Source: Actinomadura sp. 7K507 (GTDB lineage Bacteria; Actinomycetota; Actinomycetes; Streptosporangiales; Streptosporangiaceae). From it: a DNA stretch of 32,459 bases. The stretch spans positions 1 to 32,459 of the forward strand of contig NZ_SMKK01000093.1 in the NCBI RefSeq assembly GCF_004348425.1, given 5' to 3'. Position numbers and translations under genes: made by a program. Below the pieces are notes generated by a model. The model was not told the DNA's origin, searched no databases, and saw nothing but the letters and a program-made list of their open reading frames with translations. This document shows, piece after piece, positions 8,345 through 15,978 of this stretch. Positions within the stretch are counted from its first letter, which is position 1. Every line of letters begins with the position of its first letter.

Positions 8345-8941
8345 ATGACTGGAATCGCCGATGTCTGGGTCGACCCGTCGTGCCCCTACACCTGGATCAC
8401 TTCGCGCTGGCTGCTGGAGGTGGCCAGGGTCCGGCCGATCGAACCGCGCTGGCGTGTGCTGAGCCTGTCGGCGCTGAACGAGGGCCGCGACGACGATCCG
8501 GAGGACGACCCGGAGGGCTACCTGTGGATGCCGGTCCGGGTCTGCGCCGCCGTCGTCGAACAGGGCGGGCCGGAGGCGCTCGGACGCTTCTACACGGCGT
8601 TCGGGACCCGCGTCCACGAGCGCGGTGAGATGGACGCGCGGACGATCCCCGGCGCGCTGGAGGAGGCGGGCCTCTCCGCGGGACTCGCGGCCGCGGCGGA
8701 GTCGGCGGACTACGACGACGCGATCCGCGCCTCGACGGCCGAAGGGATCGCCAAGGTCGGCCCGCACATCGGCACGCCGGTGGTCGCGGTGGGGGAGTGC
8801 GCCTTCTTCGGCCCGGTCATGTCGCGCATTCCGCGCGGCGAGGAGGCCGGGCGCCTCTGGGACGGGACGCTCCTGGTCGCCGGCGTCCCCGGTTTCCACG
8901 AGCTCAAGGGCCGCCCCCACGCCGACCCCGACTTCGCCTGA
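8345..8941 (+). CDS. Rv2466c-like (mycothiol-dependent nitroreductase family) DsbA-fold protein with CPYT active site
   Basis: A 198-residue thioredoxin-fold protein with the DsbA-type helical insert. It matches the family of Mycobacterium tuberculosis Rv2466c, a mycothiol-dependent reductase: early W-x-D-P-x-C-P, then ITSRWLLEVA, RVLSLSALNEGRDD, a cis-proline region GTPVVAVGE, and FFGPVMSRIPRGEEAG. The family active site is usually CPWC; here it reads Cys13-Pro-Tyr-Thr16, so the resolving cysteine is missing and any chemistry would be monothiol, presumably relying on mycothiol. The ATG start is chosen because homology begins at once; an in-frame extension 28 codons upstream crosses the promoter and palindrome. 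It is convergent with, and 2 bases from, the deaminase gene. Cytosolic. Confidence 0.8.
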   Translation: MTGIADVWVDPSCPYTWITSRWLLEVARVRPIEPRWRVLSLSALNEGRDDDPEDDPEGYLWMPVRVCAAVVEQGGPEALGRFYTAFGTRVHERGEMDARTIPGALEEAGLSAGLAAAAESADYDDAIRASTAEGIAKVGPHIGTPVVAVGECAFFGPVMSRIPRGEEAGRLWDGTLLVAGVPGFHELKGRPHADPDFA

Positions 8942-8943
8942 CG

Positions 8944-9402
8944 CTAGAGCAGGTGCTTGTTCGGTTCCCGGGCGCGGTCGGCCAGGCAGGGGATTTCGGT
9001 CAGCTCGATGCCCGCCGCAGCGAGGATCTCGGCGCCCGTGCCCTCGGCGAACAGCACCGGTTCCCGCCACGCGAACACGACCCGGCGCGCACCCGACGCG
9101 ACGATCAGCTCGGCGCACGGGCGGGGACGGGACGCCCGGTGACCGCACGGTTCGAGCGAGCTGTAGACGGTGGCGCCGGTCAGGTCCACGGTGGTCTTGG
9201 CGAGGGCGGCCTCCTCGGCGTGGTCGTGCGGGTCGTCCTCGCGGGAGAAGCCGCGCGCGACCTCCCGCCCGTCCGCGCCGACGATGACGGCGCCGACGGA
9301 GAACGCGGTGCGCGACGGCGGGCACAGCCCCGCCAGGTCGCAGGCCAGCTCCAGCCAGTGCCGGTCGCCCGTGGCCGGGTCACCGGCGGCGAGGTCATCC
9401 AC
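8944..9402 (-). CDS. RibD-like zinc-dependent nucleobase deaminase
   Basis: A 152-residue cytidine-deaminase-superfamily protein. It has the zinc-binding and catalytic motif HAEEAAL near residue 62 and the second zinc motif EPCGHRASRPRPC near 87, in the pattern of the N-terminal deaminase domain of RibD, which deaminates the pyrimidine intermediate of riboflavin synthesis. It starts at a GTG inside the end of the reductase gene (8-base overlap), so it is coupled to it. Together the two reproduce the two halves of a bifunctional RibD in reversed order and as separate chains. It may serve riboflavin synthesis or a related pterin, deazaflavin or secondary pathway; no other rib gene is present. 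Confidence 0.8.
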   Translation of the reverse strand: MDDLAAGDPATGDRHWLELACDLAGLCPPSRTAFSVGAVIVGADGREVARGFSREDDPHDHAEEAALAKTTVDLTGATVYSSLEPCGHRASRPRPCAELIVASGARRVVFAWREPVLFAEGTGAEILAAAGIELTEIPCLADRAREPNKHLL

Positions 9403-10081
9403 GCGCGTTCCCGGTCAGGTAGCGGAGCAGGGCCAGGTCGCCGATGCGGGTGACCTCCGCCAGCCGCATCGGGCGGTCCGGCGACTGCGGGAACACCCCG
9501 GACCGGACGAACCGCGGCGCGGACGGGTCGCCGATGAAGAACGGCGCGACCACGAGCTGGATCTCGTCCACCACGTCCCCGGTCAGGAACAGCGTGTGGA
9601 TGCCGCCGCCGCCTTCGACCATGAGCCGCTTGACGCCCCGCGCGGCCAGGTCGCCGAGCACCGCGGGCAAGGAGAGGGGATCGCCGGCGTCGAGGACCTC
9701 GGCCAGGCCGTCCAGCCGCGCCGCCAGTTCACCCGACGTGGGCGACGGCGCGTACACGAGCTTCGGCGACTCGCCCGTGGTGAAGAACCGCGCGCCCGGA
9801 TCGAGGTCGCCGCTCCAGGTCAGGGTCACCTTCGTCAGGTCGGGCGGCAGCCCGCGCGCGACCCGCTTGTCCCGCCGCGCCCCGGAGCGGATCAGCAGCC
9901 TGGGGTCGTCGGCCCGGACGGTCCCGGCGCCGACGAGGATGGCGTCGCAGCCGGCGCGTACCGCGTCGACCCGGTCCCAGTCCGCCGCGCTGGACAGCCT
10001 CAGCCGTTCCGGGGTCGCGTCGTCGATATAGCCGTCGGCGGACATCGCGCAGCTCAGCAGCACGTAGGGGCGATCACTCAC
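9395..10081 (-). CDS. Pyrimidine reductase family protein (RibD C-terminal/DHFR-like)
   Basis: A 228-residue NADPH-binding reductase with the RibD_C fold. Signatures are SCAMSADGYIDD at the N-terminus, GAGTVRADDPRL near residue 51 and the nucleotide-binding VEGGGGIHTLFL near 154. In RibD this domain reduces the ribosyl group of the aminopyrimidine after deamination. The GTG start has no ribosome site; instead a TAGGCT box lies six bases upstream, suggesting a leaderless mRNA. The coding end overlaps the deaminase start by 8 bases. Several actinobacterial RibD_C proteins act outside riboflavin synthesis, so the exact reaction is uncertain. It is divergent from sbcD across 163 bases. Confidence 0.8.
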   Translation of the reverse strand: MSDRPYVLLSCAMSADGYIDDATPERLRLSSAADWDRVDAVRAGCDAILVGAGTVRADDPRLLIRSGARRDKRVARGLPPDLTKVTLTWSGDLDPGARFFTTGESPKLVYAPSPTSGELAARLDGLAEVLDAGDPLSLPAVLGDLAARGVKRLMVEGGGGIHTLFLTGDVVDEIQLVVAPFFIGDPSAPRFVRSGVFPQSPDRPMRLAEVTRIGDLALLRYLTGNARG

Positions 10082-10087
10082 CCCGCC

Positions 10088-10093
10088 AGCCTA
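10088..10093 (-). promoter_or_regulatory. Putative -10 box TAGGCT, leaderless start of reductase gene
   Basis: On the minus strand TAGGCT is followed by GGCGGG and then the GTG start at 10081. The TAnnnT form and six-base spacing fit a leaderless promoter. The same hexamer and spacing occur before the SDR gene at 16746. Confidence 0.45.
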
Positions 10094-10229
10094 AAGGTCC
10101 CCGTGCTCCGCCTCCGGCGGGCAGGCCCGGCGGGACGCCTCCGCCGCGCCGGGTGCGCGGCGGGAGAAGGACCGGAGATCGTTTGTGGCGGCTCGGCGTT
10201 TCTGCGCGGGATGTGTCGGAGGGGGTGCC

Positions 10230-10235
10230 TATGGT
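10230..10235 (+). promoter_or_regulatory. Putative -10 box TATGGT upstream of sbcD
   Basis: TATGGT fits TAnnnT and lies nine bases before the sbcD ATG at 10245. A GGAGGGGG run at 10218-10225 is too far from the ATG to be its ribosome site. The result would be a very short or absent leader. No good -35 was seen. Confidence 0.35.
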
Positions 10236-10244
10236 TGCTGCGAC

Positions 10245-11372
10245 ATGCGAATCCTGCACACCTCCGACTGGCATCTCGGCAGATCGTTCCACCGCGAGGA
10301 CCTGCTGGCCGCGCAGGCGGCTTTCGTCGACCACCTGGTCGAGACCGTCGCGGCGGAGCGGGTCGACTGCGTGCTGATCTCCGGGGACGTCTACGACCGC
10401 GCGCTGCCGGCGGTCGACGCGGTCCGGCTGTGCAACGAGGCGCTGGAGCGGCTCGCCGCCCTCACCCGCGTCGTGCTGATCGCGGGCAACCACGATTCGG
10501 CGCGGCGCCTCGGGTTCGGGTCGGCGCTGATGGACGCCGCGGGCGTGCACGTCCGCACCGACTTCGCCTCCGTGGGGGAGCCCGTGATCGTCGGTGACGC
10601 CGCGATCTACGGCATCCCCTACCTGGAGCCCGAACTCGTCCGGCACCCGTGGGACCTCGGCGAGCGCAGCCACGCCGCGGCGCTCACCGAGGCCATGCGC
10701 CGCGTGCGGGAGGACGCCGCGTCCCGGGCGCAGCGGTCGGTCGTGCTCGCGCACGCGTTCGTCACCGGCGGCGAGTCCAGTGAGAGCGAACGCGACATCT
10801 CGGTCGGCGGGTCGTCGCAGGTGTCGGCCTCGGTGTTCGACGGCGTCGACTACGCGGCGCTCGGCCACCTGCACGGCGCCTGGCGCATCACCGACCGCGT
10901 CCGCTACTCGGGCTCACCGCTGGCGTACTCGTTCTCGGAGGACAAGCACGTCAAGGGCTCGTGGCTGGTCGACCTGCGCGAGGACGGGATCGAGGCGCGG
11001 TTCGTGGAGGCCCCCGTCCCGCGCCGCCTGGCCCGCATCAGCGGCCGCATCGACGACCTGCTCGCCGACGCGTCCTACGAGCCGTTCGAGGACCGCTGGC
11101 TCCAGATCACGCTCACCGACCCGCGCCGCCCGTCCGGCGCGATGGAGCGGCTGCGCCGCCGGTTCCCGCACGCGCTCGTCCTCGGCTTCGAACCCGAGGG
11201 CGGCGGGACGGACGGGGCCCGCACCTGGTCCGAACGCGTCCGCGAACGTTCCGCGCTCGACATCGCGGGAGACTTCGTCGCCGAGGTCACCGACGGCCCC
11301 GCGACCGGCGACGAGCGCGCCCTCCTGCACGAGGCGTTCGAGGCCTGCCGCCGGAAGGAGGCGCTCGTTTGA
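10245..11372 (+). CDS. sbcD: Nuclease SbcCD subunit D (Mre11-like exonuclease)
   Basis: A 375-residue Mre11-family metallophosphoesterase, the nuclease subunit of SbcCD, which cuts DNA hairpins and protein-blocked double-strand ends in repair. All phosphoesterase motifs are seen: SDWHLGR with Asp8 and His10, SGDVYDRA, AGNHDSARR, LAHAFV and LGHLHG, followed by a capping domain. The ATG is chosen because the family starts M-R-I/L-L-H-T-S-D-W-H-x-G; an upstream in-frame ATG at 10185 adds 20 atypical residues and would cross the likely promoter. The stop overlaps the TTG start of sbcC, giving tight coupling for complex assembly. Cytoplasmic, nucleoid-associated. Confidence 0.95.
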   Translation: MRILHTSDWHLGRSFHREDLLAAQAAFVDHLVETVAAERVDCVLISGDVYDRALPAVDAVRLCNEALERLAALTRVVLIAGNHDSARRLGFGSALMDAAGVHVRTDFASVGEPVIVGDAAIYGIPYLEPELVRHPWDLGERSHAAALTEAMRRVREDAASRAQRSVVLAHAFVTGGESSESERDISVGGSSQVSASVFDGVDYAALGHLHGAWRITDRVRYSGSPLAYSFSEDKHVKGSWLVDLREDGIEARFVEAPVPRRLARISGRIDDLLADASYEPFEDRWLQITLTDPRRPSGAMERLRRRFPHALVLGFEPEGGGTDGARTWSERVRERSALDIAGDFVAEVTDGPATGDERALLHEAFEACRRKEALV

Positions 11373-14300
11373 GGCTCCACCGGCTTGAGGTCACCGCGTT
11401 CGGGCCGTTCTCGAAGACCGAGGAGATCGACTTCGACGCGCTGTCGGACGCCGGGCTGTTCCTCATCCAGGGCCGCACGGGCGCGGGCAAGACGAGCATT
11501 CTCGACGCGGTGTGCTTCGCGCTGTACGGGCAGGTGCCGGGGGCCCGCAACGCCGTGAAGGGGCTGCGCAGCGACCACGCGGCTCCCGGCACCGGCCCGC
11601 GCGTGGTGCTGGAGACGACGATCCGGGGCCGCCGCCTGCGCATCACGCGGTCGCCGGCGTGGGAACGGCCGAAACTGCGCGGCTCGGGCACGACGGCCGA
11701 GCACGCCAAGGTCATCCTGGAAGAGCTCGAACGGGGCACGTGGGTCGGGCTCACCACGCGGCTGGACGAGGCGGGCGACCTGGTCTCGCGGCTGCTCGGA
11801 ATGACCGCCGTCCAGTTCTGCCAGGTCGCGCTGCTGCCCCAGGGCGAGTTCGCCGGGTTCCTGCGCGCCGGGGCCGACGAACGCCGCAAGGTCCTGGAGC
11901 GGCTCTTCGCCACGGAGGTCTTCACCCAGGTCGAGAAGTGGCTGGCCGACCGCCGCGCCGCCACGGGACGCGAGGCCGCCGAGCTGGGCGCGGCGGCGTC
12001 CTCGATCGCCGACCGCATCGCCGAGACGACGGGCGCCGCGCCGCCGCGCGGGGAACGCCGGGCCGTTCCCGCGCCGCGCCCCGCCGAGCCGGTGGCCGAG
12101 CCGTTCGACGAGGTCGGCGCGCTGCCCGCGTGGGCGGCCGAGCTGGCCGGCGGGCACGAGGACGTCCGCGCGATCACCGACGAGCTGCGGCAGGGGGCCA
12201 CGGCGGCGCTGGAGGCGTCCCGCAAGGCGCTGGAGGACGGCAAGGCGCTCGCCGACCGGCGGCGCCGCCACGCCGGCGCCCTCGCCCGCCGCGAGGCGCT
12301 GCGGGAGCACGCCGAGGAGAAGTCGCGGATGGCGTCGCGCCTCGACGCCGCGGCCCGCGCCGACCGGGTCGTCCCGCTCGTGCGCGCCGTCCAGGCCCGG
12401 CACGACGAGGCGCGGCGCGCCCGCCGCTGGGCCGAGGAGACGCGCGCCGGGGCCGGGGCGCTGCTGCCGCCGAACGCGTCGGAGGACGTGCTGGTCAAGG
12501 CCGAGCGGGCCCGCCGCGACGAGGCCGCGGCGCTGGACGGCAGGCGCGCCGCGTCGGCCAGGCTCCGGCGGATCGAGGACGAGCGTGCGGCGCTGGCCCG
12601 CGAGCTGGCCTGCCTCGAACCCGAGGAGGCCCGGGTCGCCGCGTCCCTCGCCGACCTGCCGGGCGTCGTCGAGGCCCGCCGCGCCGAGCTGGACGAGGCC
12701 CGCCTCGCCGCGGCCGGGCGTACCGGGGCGGAGGCCGCCGTCGCCGACGCCCGCCGGCGCCTCGACGCCGCGCACCGCCGCGACCAGGTGGAGTGTCTCC
12801 TGGCCGAGGCGGAGTCGGCCCATCGCGACGCGGTCGACACCGCCCAGGACGTCCGCCAGCGCGTGCTGGACCTCCGCCAGGCACGCCTGGACGGCATGGC
12901 CGCGGTCCTGGCCGGGGACCTCACGGACGGCGAACCCTGCCGGGTCTGCGGCTCCACCGAGCATCCGGCGCCGGTCACGTCCCTCGCGCCGATCCCGACC
13001 GAGGAGCAGATCGACGAGGCCCAGGCCGGGGCCGACGAGGCCGAGGCGGTCCGTGAACGGACCGGCAAGGAGGTCGAGGCCCGGCGCACCGAACTCGACC
13101 ACCTGCTCGAGACCGCCGGTGAGACGGCCGCCGGCGCCCTCGCCGAGGAGTTCGCCGACGCCGAGCGGGCGCTCCAGGACGCGATGACCCGCGCAGCCGA
13201 GGCCGAACGCCTGGAGGCCGCCCTCCACCGGGACGAGCGGGAACTCGACCGCGTCCGCGACGCCCAGCACGAGGTCGCCCAGGCCCTCACGGGGAACCGC
13301 GCCAGGGACGAGGAGCTGGCCGCCGAGCGGGACAGGCTGTCCGCCGAGCTGGACGAGGCGCGCGGCGAGGACGCGACGCTCGAAGCGCGCATCGCCCGGC
13401 TGGGCCGGGAGGCCGGCGTGCTCGGCGAGGCGATCGAGGCGCTGCGCGGCTCCGACCGCGCCGCGCGGGAACTGGCCGCCGCTCGCGCGGAGGCGAAGGC
13501 GGCCGCCGAGGGCGAGGGGTTCCGCACCCCCGAGGAGGTCCTCGAAGCCGCGATGCCCGACGAGGATCAGGGCGTCCTGCGCGACAGGATCCGCCGCCTG
13601 GACGACGAGGAGGCCGCCGTCCGCGACCTGCTCAGGGACCCGGCGCTCGTCGCGGCGGCCGCCGGACCGGCCCCCGATCTTCCCGGCCTCGAAGCGGCGC
13701 TCGACGCGGCGGACGCGGCGCACGCCGAGGCCGCGAGCGCCGCCGGCCGCGCCCGGCACCGCCGCGACCGCTTGGCCGACCTGCGCGCGCAGCTCGGCGA
13801 GGCCGTGAGCGCGTGGCGTCCCGCCGCCGGGCGCCACGAGGTCGCCGAACGCCTCGCGGGCCTGGCGTCCGGCAAGCACGCCGCGAACCGGCACGCGATG
13901 TCGCTGTCGGCGTACGTGCTGGCCGCCCGCCTCGAACAGGTCGTCGCCGCCGCGAACGAGCGGCTGTCGCGCATGTCGGGAGCCCGCTACGCGCTCGTCC
14001 ACACGACCGGGAAGGCGGCGGGCGACCGCTCCCGGGGCGCGGGCGGCCTCGGCCTGCGCGTCGCCGACGCCTGGACGGGTCTGGAACGCGACCCCGTGAC
14101 GCTGTCGGGCGGCGAGTCGTTCATCACCTCGCTGTCGCTGGCGCTCGGCCTCGCCGACGTCGTGACCGCCGAGGCGGGCGGCACCGAGATCGGCACGCTG
14201 TTCGTCGACGAGGGCTTCGGCACTCTGGACGAGGAGACGCTCGACGACGTCATGGACGTCCTGGACGCCCTGCGCGACGGCGGCCGGGCCGTCGGCGTCG

Positions 14301-14392
14301 TCAGCCACGTCGCCGAGCTGCGCGCCCGCATCCCCGCCCAGCTCCGCGTCACCAAGGACCGCGCCGGCTCCACCGCCACGATCGTCGTCTGA
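11369..14392 (+). CDS. sbcC: Nuclease SbcCD subunit C (Rad50-like SMC ATPase)
   Basis: A 1007-residue Rad50/SMC-type ATPase. Walker A is GRTGAGKTS near residue 36. Long coiled coils rich in Arg/Glu/Ala flank a zinc hook Cys524-Arg-Val-Cys527 at the midpoint. The ABC signature is LSGGESFITS near 912 and Walker B is LFVDEGFGTLDEET near 946. It dimerises through the hook and drives SbcD. The start is a rare TTG overlapping the sbcD stop (TTGA, 11369-11372), supported by GGAAGGAG at 11353-11360 and by the family start R-L-x-x-L-x-x-x-x-F-G-P-F. Arm length and organisation are typical of the family. It ends about 70 bases before the convergent Cpn10-like gene; no clear terminator was seen there. 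Confidence 0.95.
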   Translation: MRLHRLEVTAFGPFSKTEEIDFDALSDAGLFLIQGRTGAGKTSILDAVCFALYGQVPGARNAVKGLRSDHAAPGTGPRVVLETTIRGRRLRITRSPAWERPKLRGSGTTAEHAKVILEELERGTWVGLTTRLDEAGDLVSRLLGMTAVQFCQVALLPQGEFAGFLRAGADERRKVLERLFATEVFTQVEKWLADRRAATGREAAELGAAASSIADRIAETTGAAPPRGERRAVPAPRPAEPVAEPFDEVGALPAWAAELAGGHEDVRAITDELRQGATAALEASRKALEDGKALADRRRRHAGALARREALREHAEEKSRMASRLDAAARADRVVPLVRAVQARHDEARRARRWAEETRAGAGALLPPNASEDVLVKAERARRDEAAALDGRRAASARLRRIEDERAALARELACLEPEEARVAASLADLPGVVEARRAELDEARLAAAGRTGAEAAVADARRRLDAAHRRDQVECLLAEAESAHRDAVDTAQDVRQRVLDLRQARLDGMAAVLAGDLTDGEPCRVCGSTEHPAPVTSLAPIPTEEQIDEAQAGADEAEAVRERTGKEVEARRTELDHLLETAGETAAGALAEEFADAERALQDAMTRAAEAERLEAALHRDERELDRVRDAQHEVAQALTGNRARDEELAAERDRLSAELDEARGEDATLEARIARLGREAGVLGEAIEALRGSDRAARELAAARAEAKAAAEGEGFRTPEEVLEAAMPDEDQGVLRDRIRRLDDEEAAVRDLLRDPALVAAAAGPAPDLPGLEAALDAADAAHAEAASAAGRARHRRDRLADLRAQLGEAVSAWRPAAGRHEVAERLAGLASGKHAANRHAMSLSAYVLAARLEQVVAAANERLSRMSGARYALVHTTGKAAGDRSRGAGGLGLRVADAWTGLERDPVTLSGGESFITSLSLALGLADVVTAEAGGTEIGTLFVDEGFGTLDEETLDDVMDVLDALRDGGRAVGVVSHVAELRARIPAQLRVTKDRAGSTATIVV

Positions 14393-14465
14393 CCGGCACC
14401 GTCTCCCGTCAGCCCGGGACGCGCCGCGGGACTGCGTCGCGGACGTGGCTCCGTGGGGCGGCAGG

Positions 14466-14786
14466 TCAGAGGTAGAGGCCGGTGCCGTGCTCGGGGCGTT
14501 CGCTGGCGATGGCGTGCAGGTCGCGTTCGCGCATGACGAGGTAGTTCTCGCCCTGTATCTCGACCTCGTACTGGTCGCCCGGGTGGAACAGCACCCGGTC
14601 GCCGGGCTTGACGATGCGCACGTGGTGGCCGACTCCGCAGACCTCGCCCCAGGCCAGCCGGTTGGACTGCTCCACCGTCGCGGGGATCACGATCCCGCCG
14701 GTGCTGCGGCGCTCGCCGCTGTCCTTGTCGACCTTGATCATGACGCGGTCGTGGAGCATCTGGACTTCGAACTTCGGCTCGGACAC
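14466..14786 (-). CDS. GroES-family (Cpn10-like) co-chaperonin homologue
   Basis: A 106-residue Cpn10-fold protein. The core LHDRVMIKVD, the mobile-loop equivalent STGGIVIP, then GEVCGVG, VKPGDRVLFHPG and ENYLVMRERDLHAI follow GroES strand by strand. It differs from housekeeping GroES by an N-terminal extension and a C-terminal tail, and no groEL is adjacent, so it is likely the second, orphan GroES-like protein found in many actinobacteria, whose partner is not established. The GTG at 14786 is preferred because a TAAACT box lies seven bases upstream, as in leaderless genes; an in-frame GTG at 14810 would add eight residues and place the box inside the gene. Confidence 0.75.
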   Translation of the reverse strand: MSEPKFEVQMLHDRVMIKVDKDSGERRSTGGIVIPATVEQSNRLAWGEVCGVGHHVRIVKPGDRVLFHPGDQYEVEIQGENYLVMRERDLHAIASERPEHGTGLYL

Positions 14787-14793
14787 GCTGGGG

Positions 14794-14799
14794 AGTTTA
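14794..14799 (-). promoter_or_regulatory. Putative -10 box TAAACT, leaderless start of Cpn10-like gene
   Basis: On the minus strand TAAACT is followed by seven bases (CCCCAGC) and then GTG at 14786. No ribosome site precedes either candidate GTG. The spacing supports a leaderless transcript and decides the start. Confidence 0.45.
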
Positions 14800-14901
14800 T
14801 CCGTCCGCACGGGTCGGAGCGTTCCACCGGCCGGCGATGATCTCCCGGGTCGTCAAGCGGACGCACTCCGGCCGGTGACGGGCGTCCCGGCGGGTCCGGG
14901 G

Positions 14902-15855
14902 TCAGCGGATGGTGCGCAGGTCGCTCCCCGTGGCCGTGACCGACGGCGTCCCGTTCACGCCGGGTTCCTCGTACCGGGGGAACATGATCAGTGCGACCAG
15001 CGCGAGCACGAAGCCGCCCGTCCGCAGCGCGAACGCCGCCGTCTCCTGCGGCCACTCCTCGCCGAACAGCACGGTGCTGCTGAGGATCAGGTACGTGCGC
15101 CCGATGACGGTCAGCACGACCGCGACGATCGCGATCCGGCAGCGTTGCAGCGCGACCTGGAGCTGGCCGAGCGCGATCGCGGCGAGACCGATCGTCAGGT
15201 ACGGGTAGGCGGACTCCATCACCGCCTGGACGCTCCCGGTCTCCGTGTACACGATCGAGATGCCCCGGATGCCCGCCTCGGCGAGGCCGGCGCACGCTCC
15301 CGCGCCGATGCCGTAGGCGACCCCGGCGAGCTTCTTGGCGTGCCGGCCGCCCGCGCGGCGGTCGCCGACCAGCCACACCAGCGCCGCGATGATCACCGCC
15401 GGCGCGCAGATGGCGATCATCGTCCACGGATTGGCGAGCACGCCGGTGAGCGTGTCGTCGGCGCGCAACTCGCCCTCGGACGTGGCCGACAGCCCGATCA
15501 GCATGGTGGCGAGGACGAACAGCGCGACGCTCGTCCACTCCCGGGTGCTCAGCCGCTCGCCGAGGACCCCCACCGAGAACGCGATGAGGAACACCAGGCC
15601 GATCGCGAAGATCGGCTGCGCGACGGCGAGCGGTATCTCGGAGAACGCGACGACCTCGTAGCCGAGGCCGAGGAACAGCAGCAGCCCGCCGCCCAGCCAG
15701 ATCGGGTCGGTGAGCATGAGGCGGGCGACGCGGAACGGGCGGCTGCCGCGCAGCGGCTCCATGCGGCGCGCGGAGATGCGGAAGACGAGGAACGCGATGT
15801 AGTAGACGGTGGTCGCGATCAGCGCGAGGGCGGCATAGCCCAGGTCGTGACCCAT
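14902..15855 (-). CDS. DMT/EamA-like integral membrane protein
   Basis: A 317-residue membrane protein with about nine or ten hydrophobic helices and short charged loops, in the size and layout of drug/metabolite-transporter proteins with two five-helix halves. EIPLAVAQPIFAIGLVF and the later ILSSTVLFGEEWP resemble the conserved EamA ends of each half, including the typical small-residue/Gly-Glu loop. Substrate and direction are unknown. The start is taken at the ATG encoding MGHDLGYAALALIA, where the first helix begins. An in-frame ATG at 15909 would add 18 Arg/Pro-rich residues and lies about 10 bases after a possible transcription start, so it remains an alternative. An inverted repeat lies upstream at 15932-15958. 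Confidence 0.7.
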   Translation of the reverse strand: MGHDLGYAALALIATTVYYIAFLVFRISARRMEPLRGSRPFRVARLMLTDPIWLGGGLLLFLGLGYEVVAFSEIPLAVAQPIFAIGLVFLIAFSVGVLGERLSTREWTSVALFVLATMLIGLSATSEGELRADDTLTGVLANPWTMIAICAPAVIIAALVWLVGDRRAGGRHAKKLAGVAYGIGAGACAGLAEAGIRGISIVYTETGSVQAVMESAYPYLTIGLAAIALGQLQVALQRCRIAIVAVVLTVIGRTYLILSSTVLFGEEWPQETAAFALRTGGFVLALVALIMFPRYEEPGVNGTPSVTATGSDLRTIR

Positions 15856-15931
15856 CGGGGAGGACCCTCTCGACGGACGGGGTGGGGGCAATGTCGTTCG
15901 GCGCGCCATCGAATGACCTGGTCGCTACATT

Positions 15932-15958
15932 GCCCTGTCACACCGCCAGTGACAAGGC
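15932..15958. promoter_or_regulatory. Inverted repeat (TGTCAC-N7-GTGACA) overlapping a possible promoter
   Basis: Ten-base arms with one mismatch (GCCCTGTCAC and GTGACAAGGC) surround a 7-base loop between the SDR stop and the DMT-like gene, both on the minus strand. On that strand TTGTCA (inside one arm) and CAATGT are 17 bases apart, a plausible -35/-10 pair. The repeat may therefore be an operator for the membrane protein gene. There is no T-run, so a terminator is less likely. Confidence 0.4.
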
Positions 15959-15978
15959 CGTGACCCTTGACTACATGA

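Noticed and set aside
11075..14308. Minus-strand open frame of about 1077 codons opposite sbcD/sbcC
   Set aside because: SbcC and SbcD on the plus strand carry all catalytic motifs; the antisense product has low-complexity composition.
14393..14465. Rho-independent terminator between sbcC and the Cpn10-like gene
   Set aside because: Only short GC stems without a stable loop arrangement or T-run.
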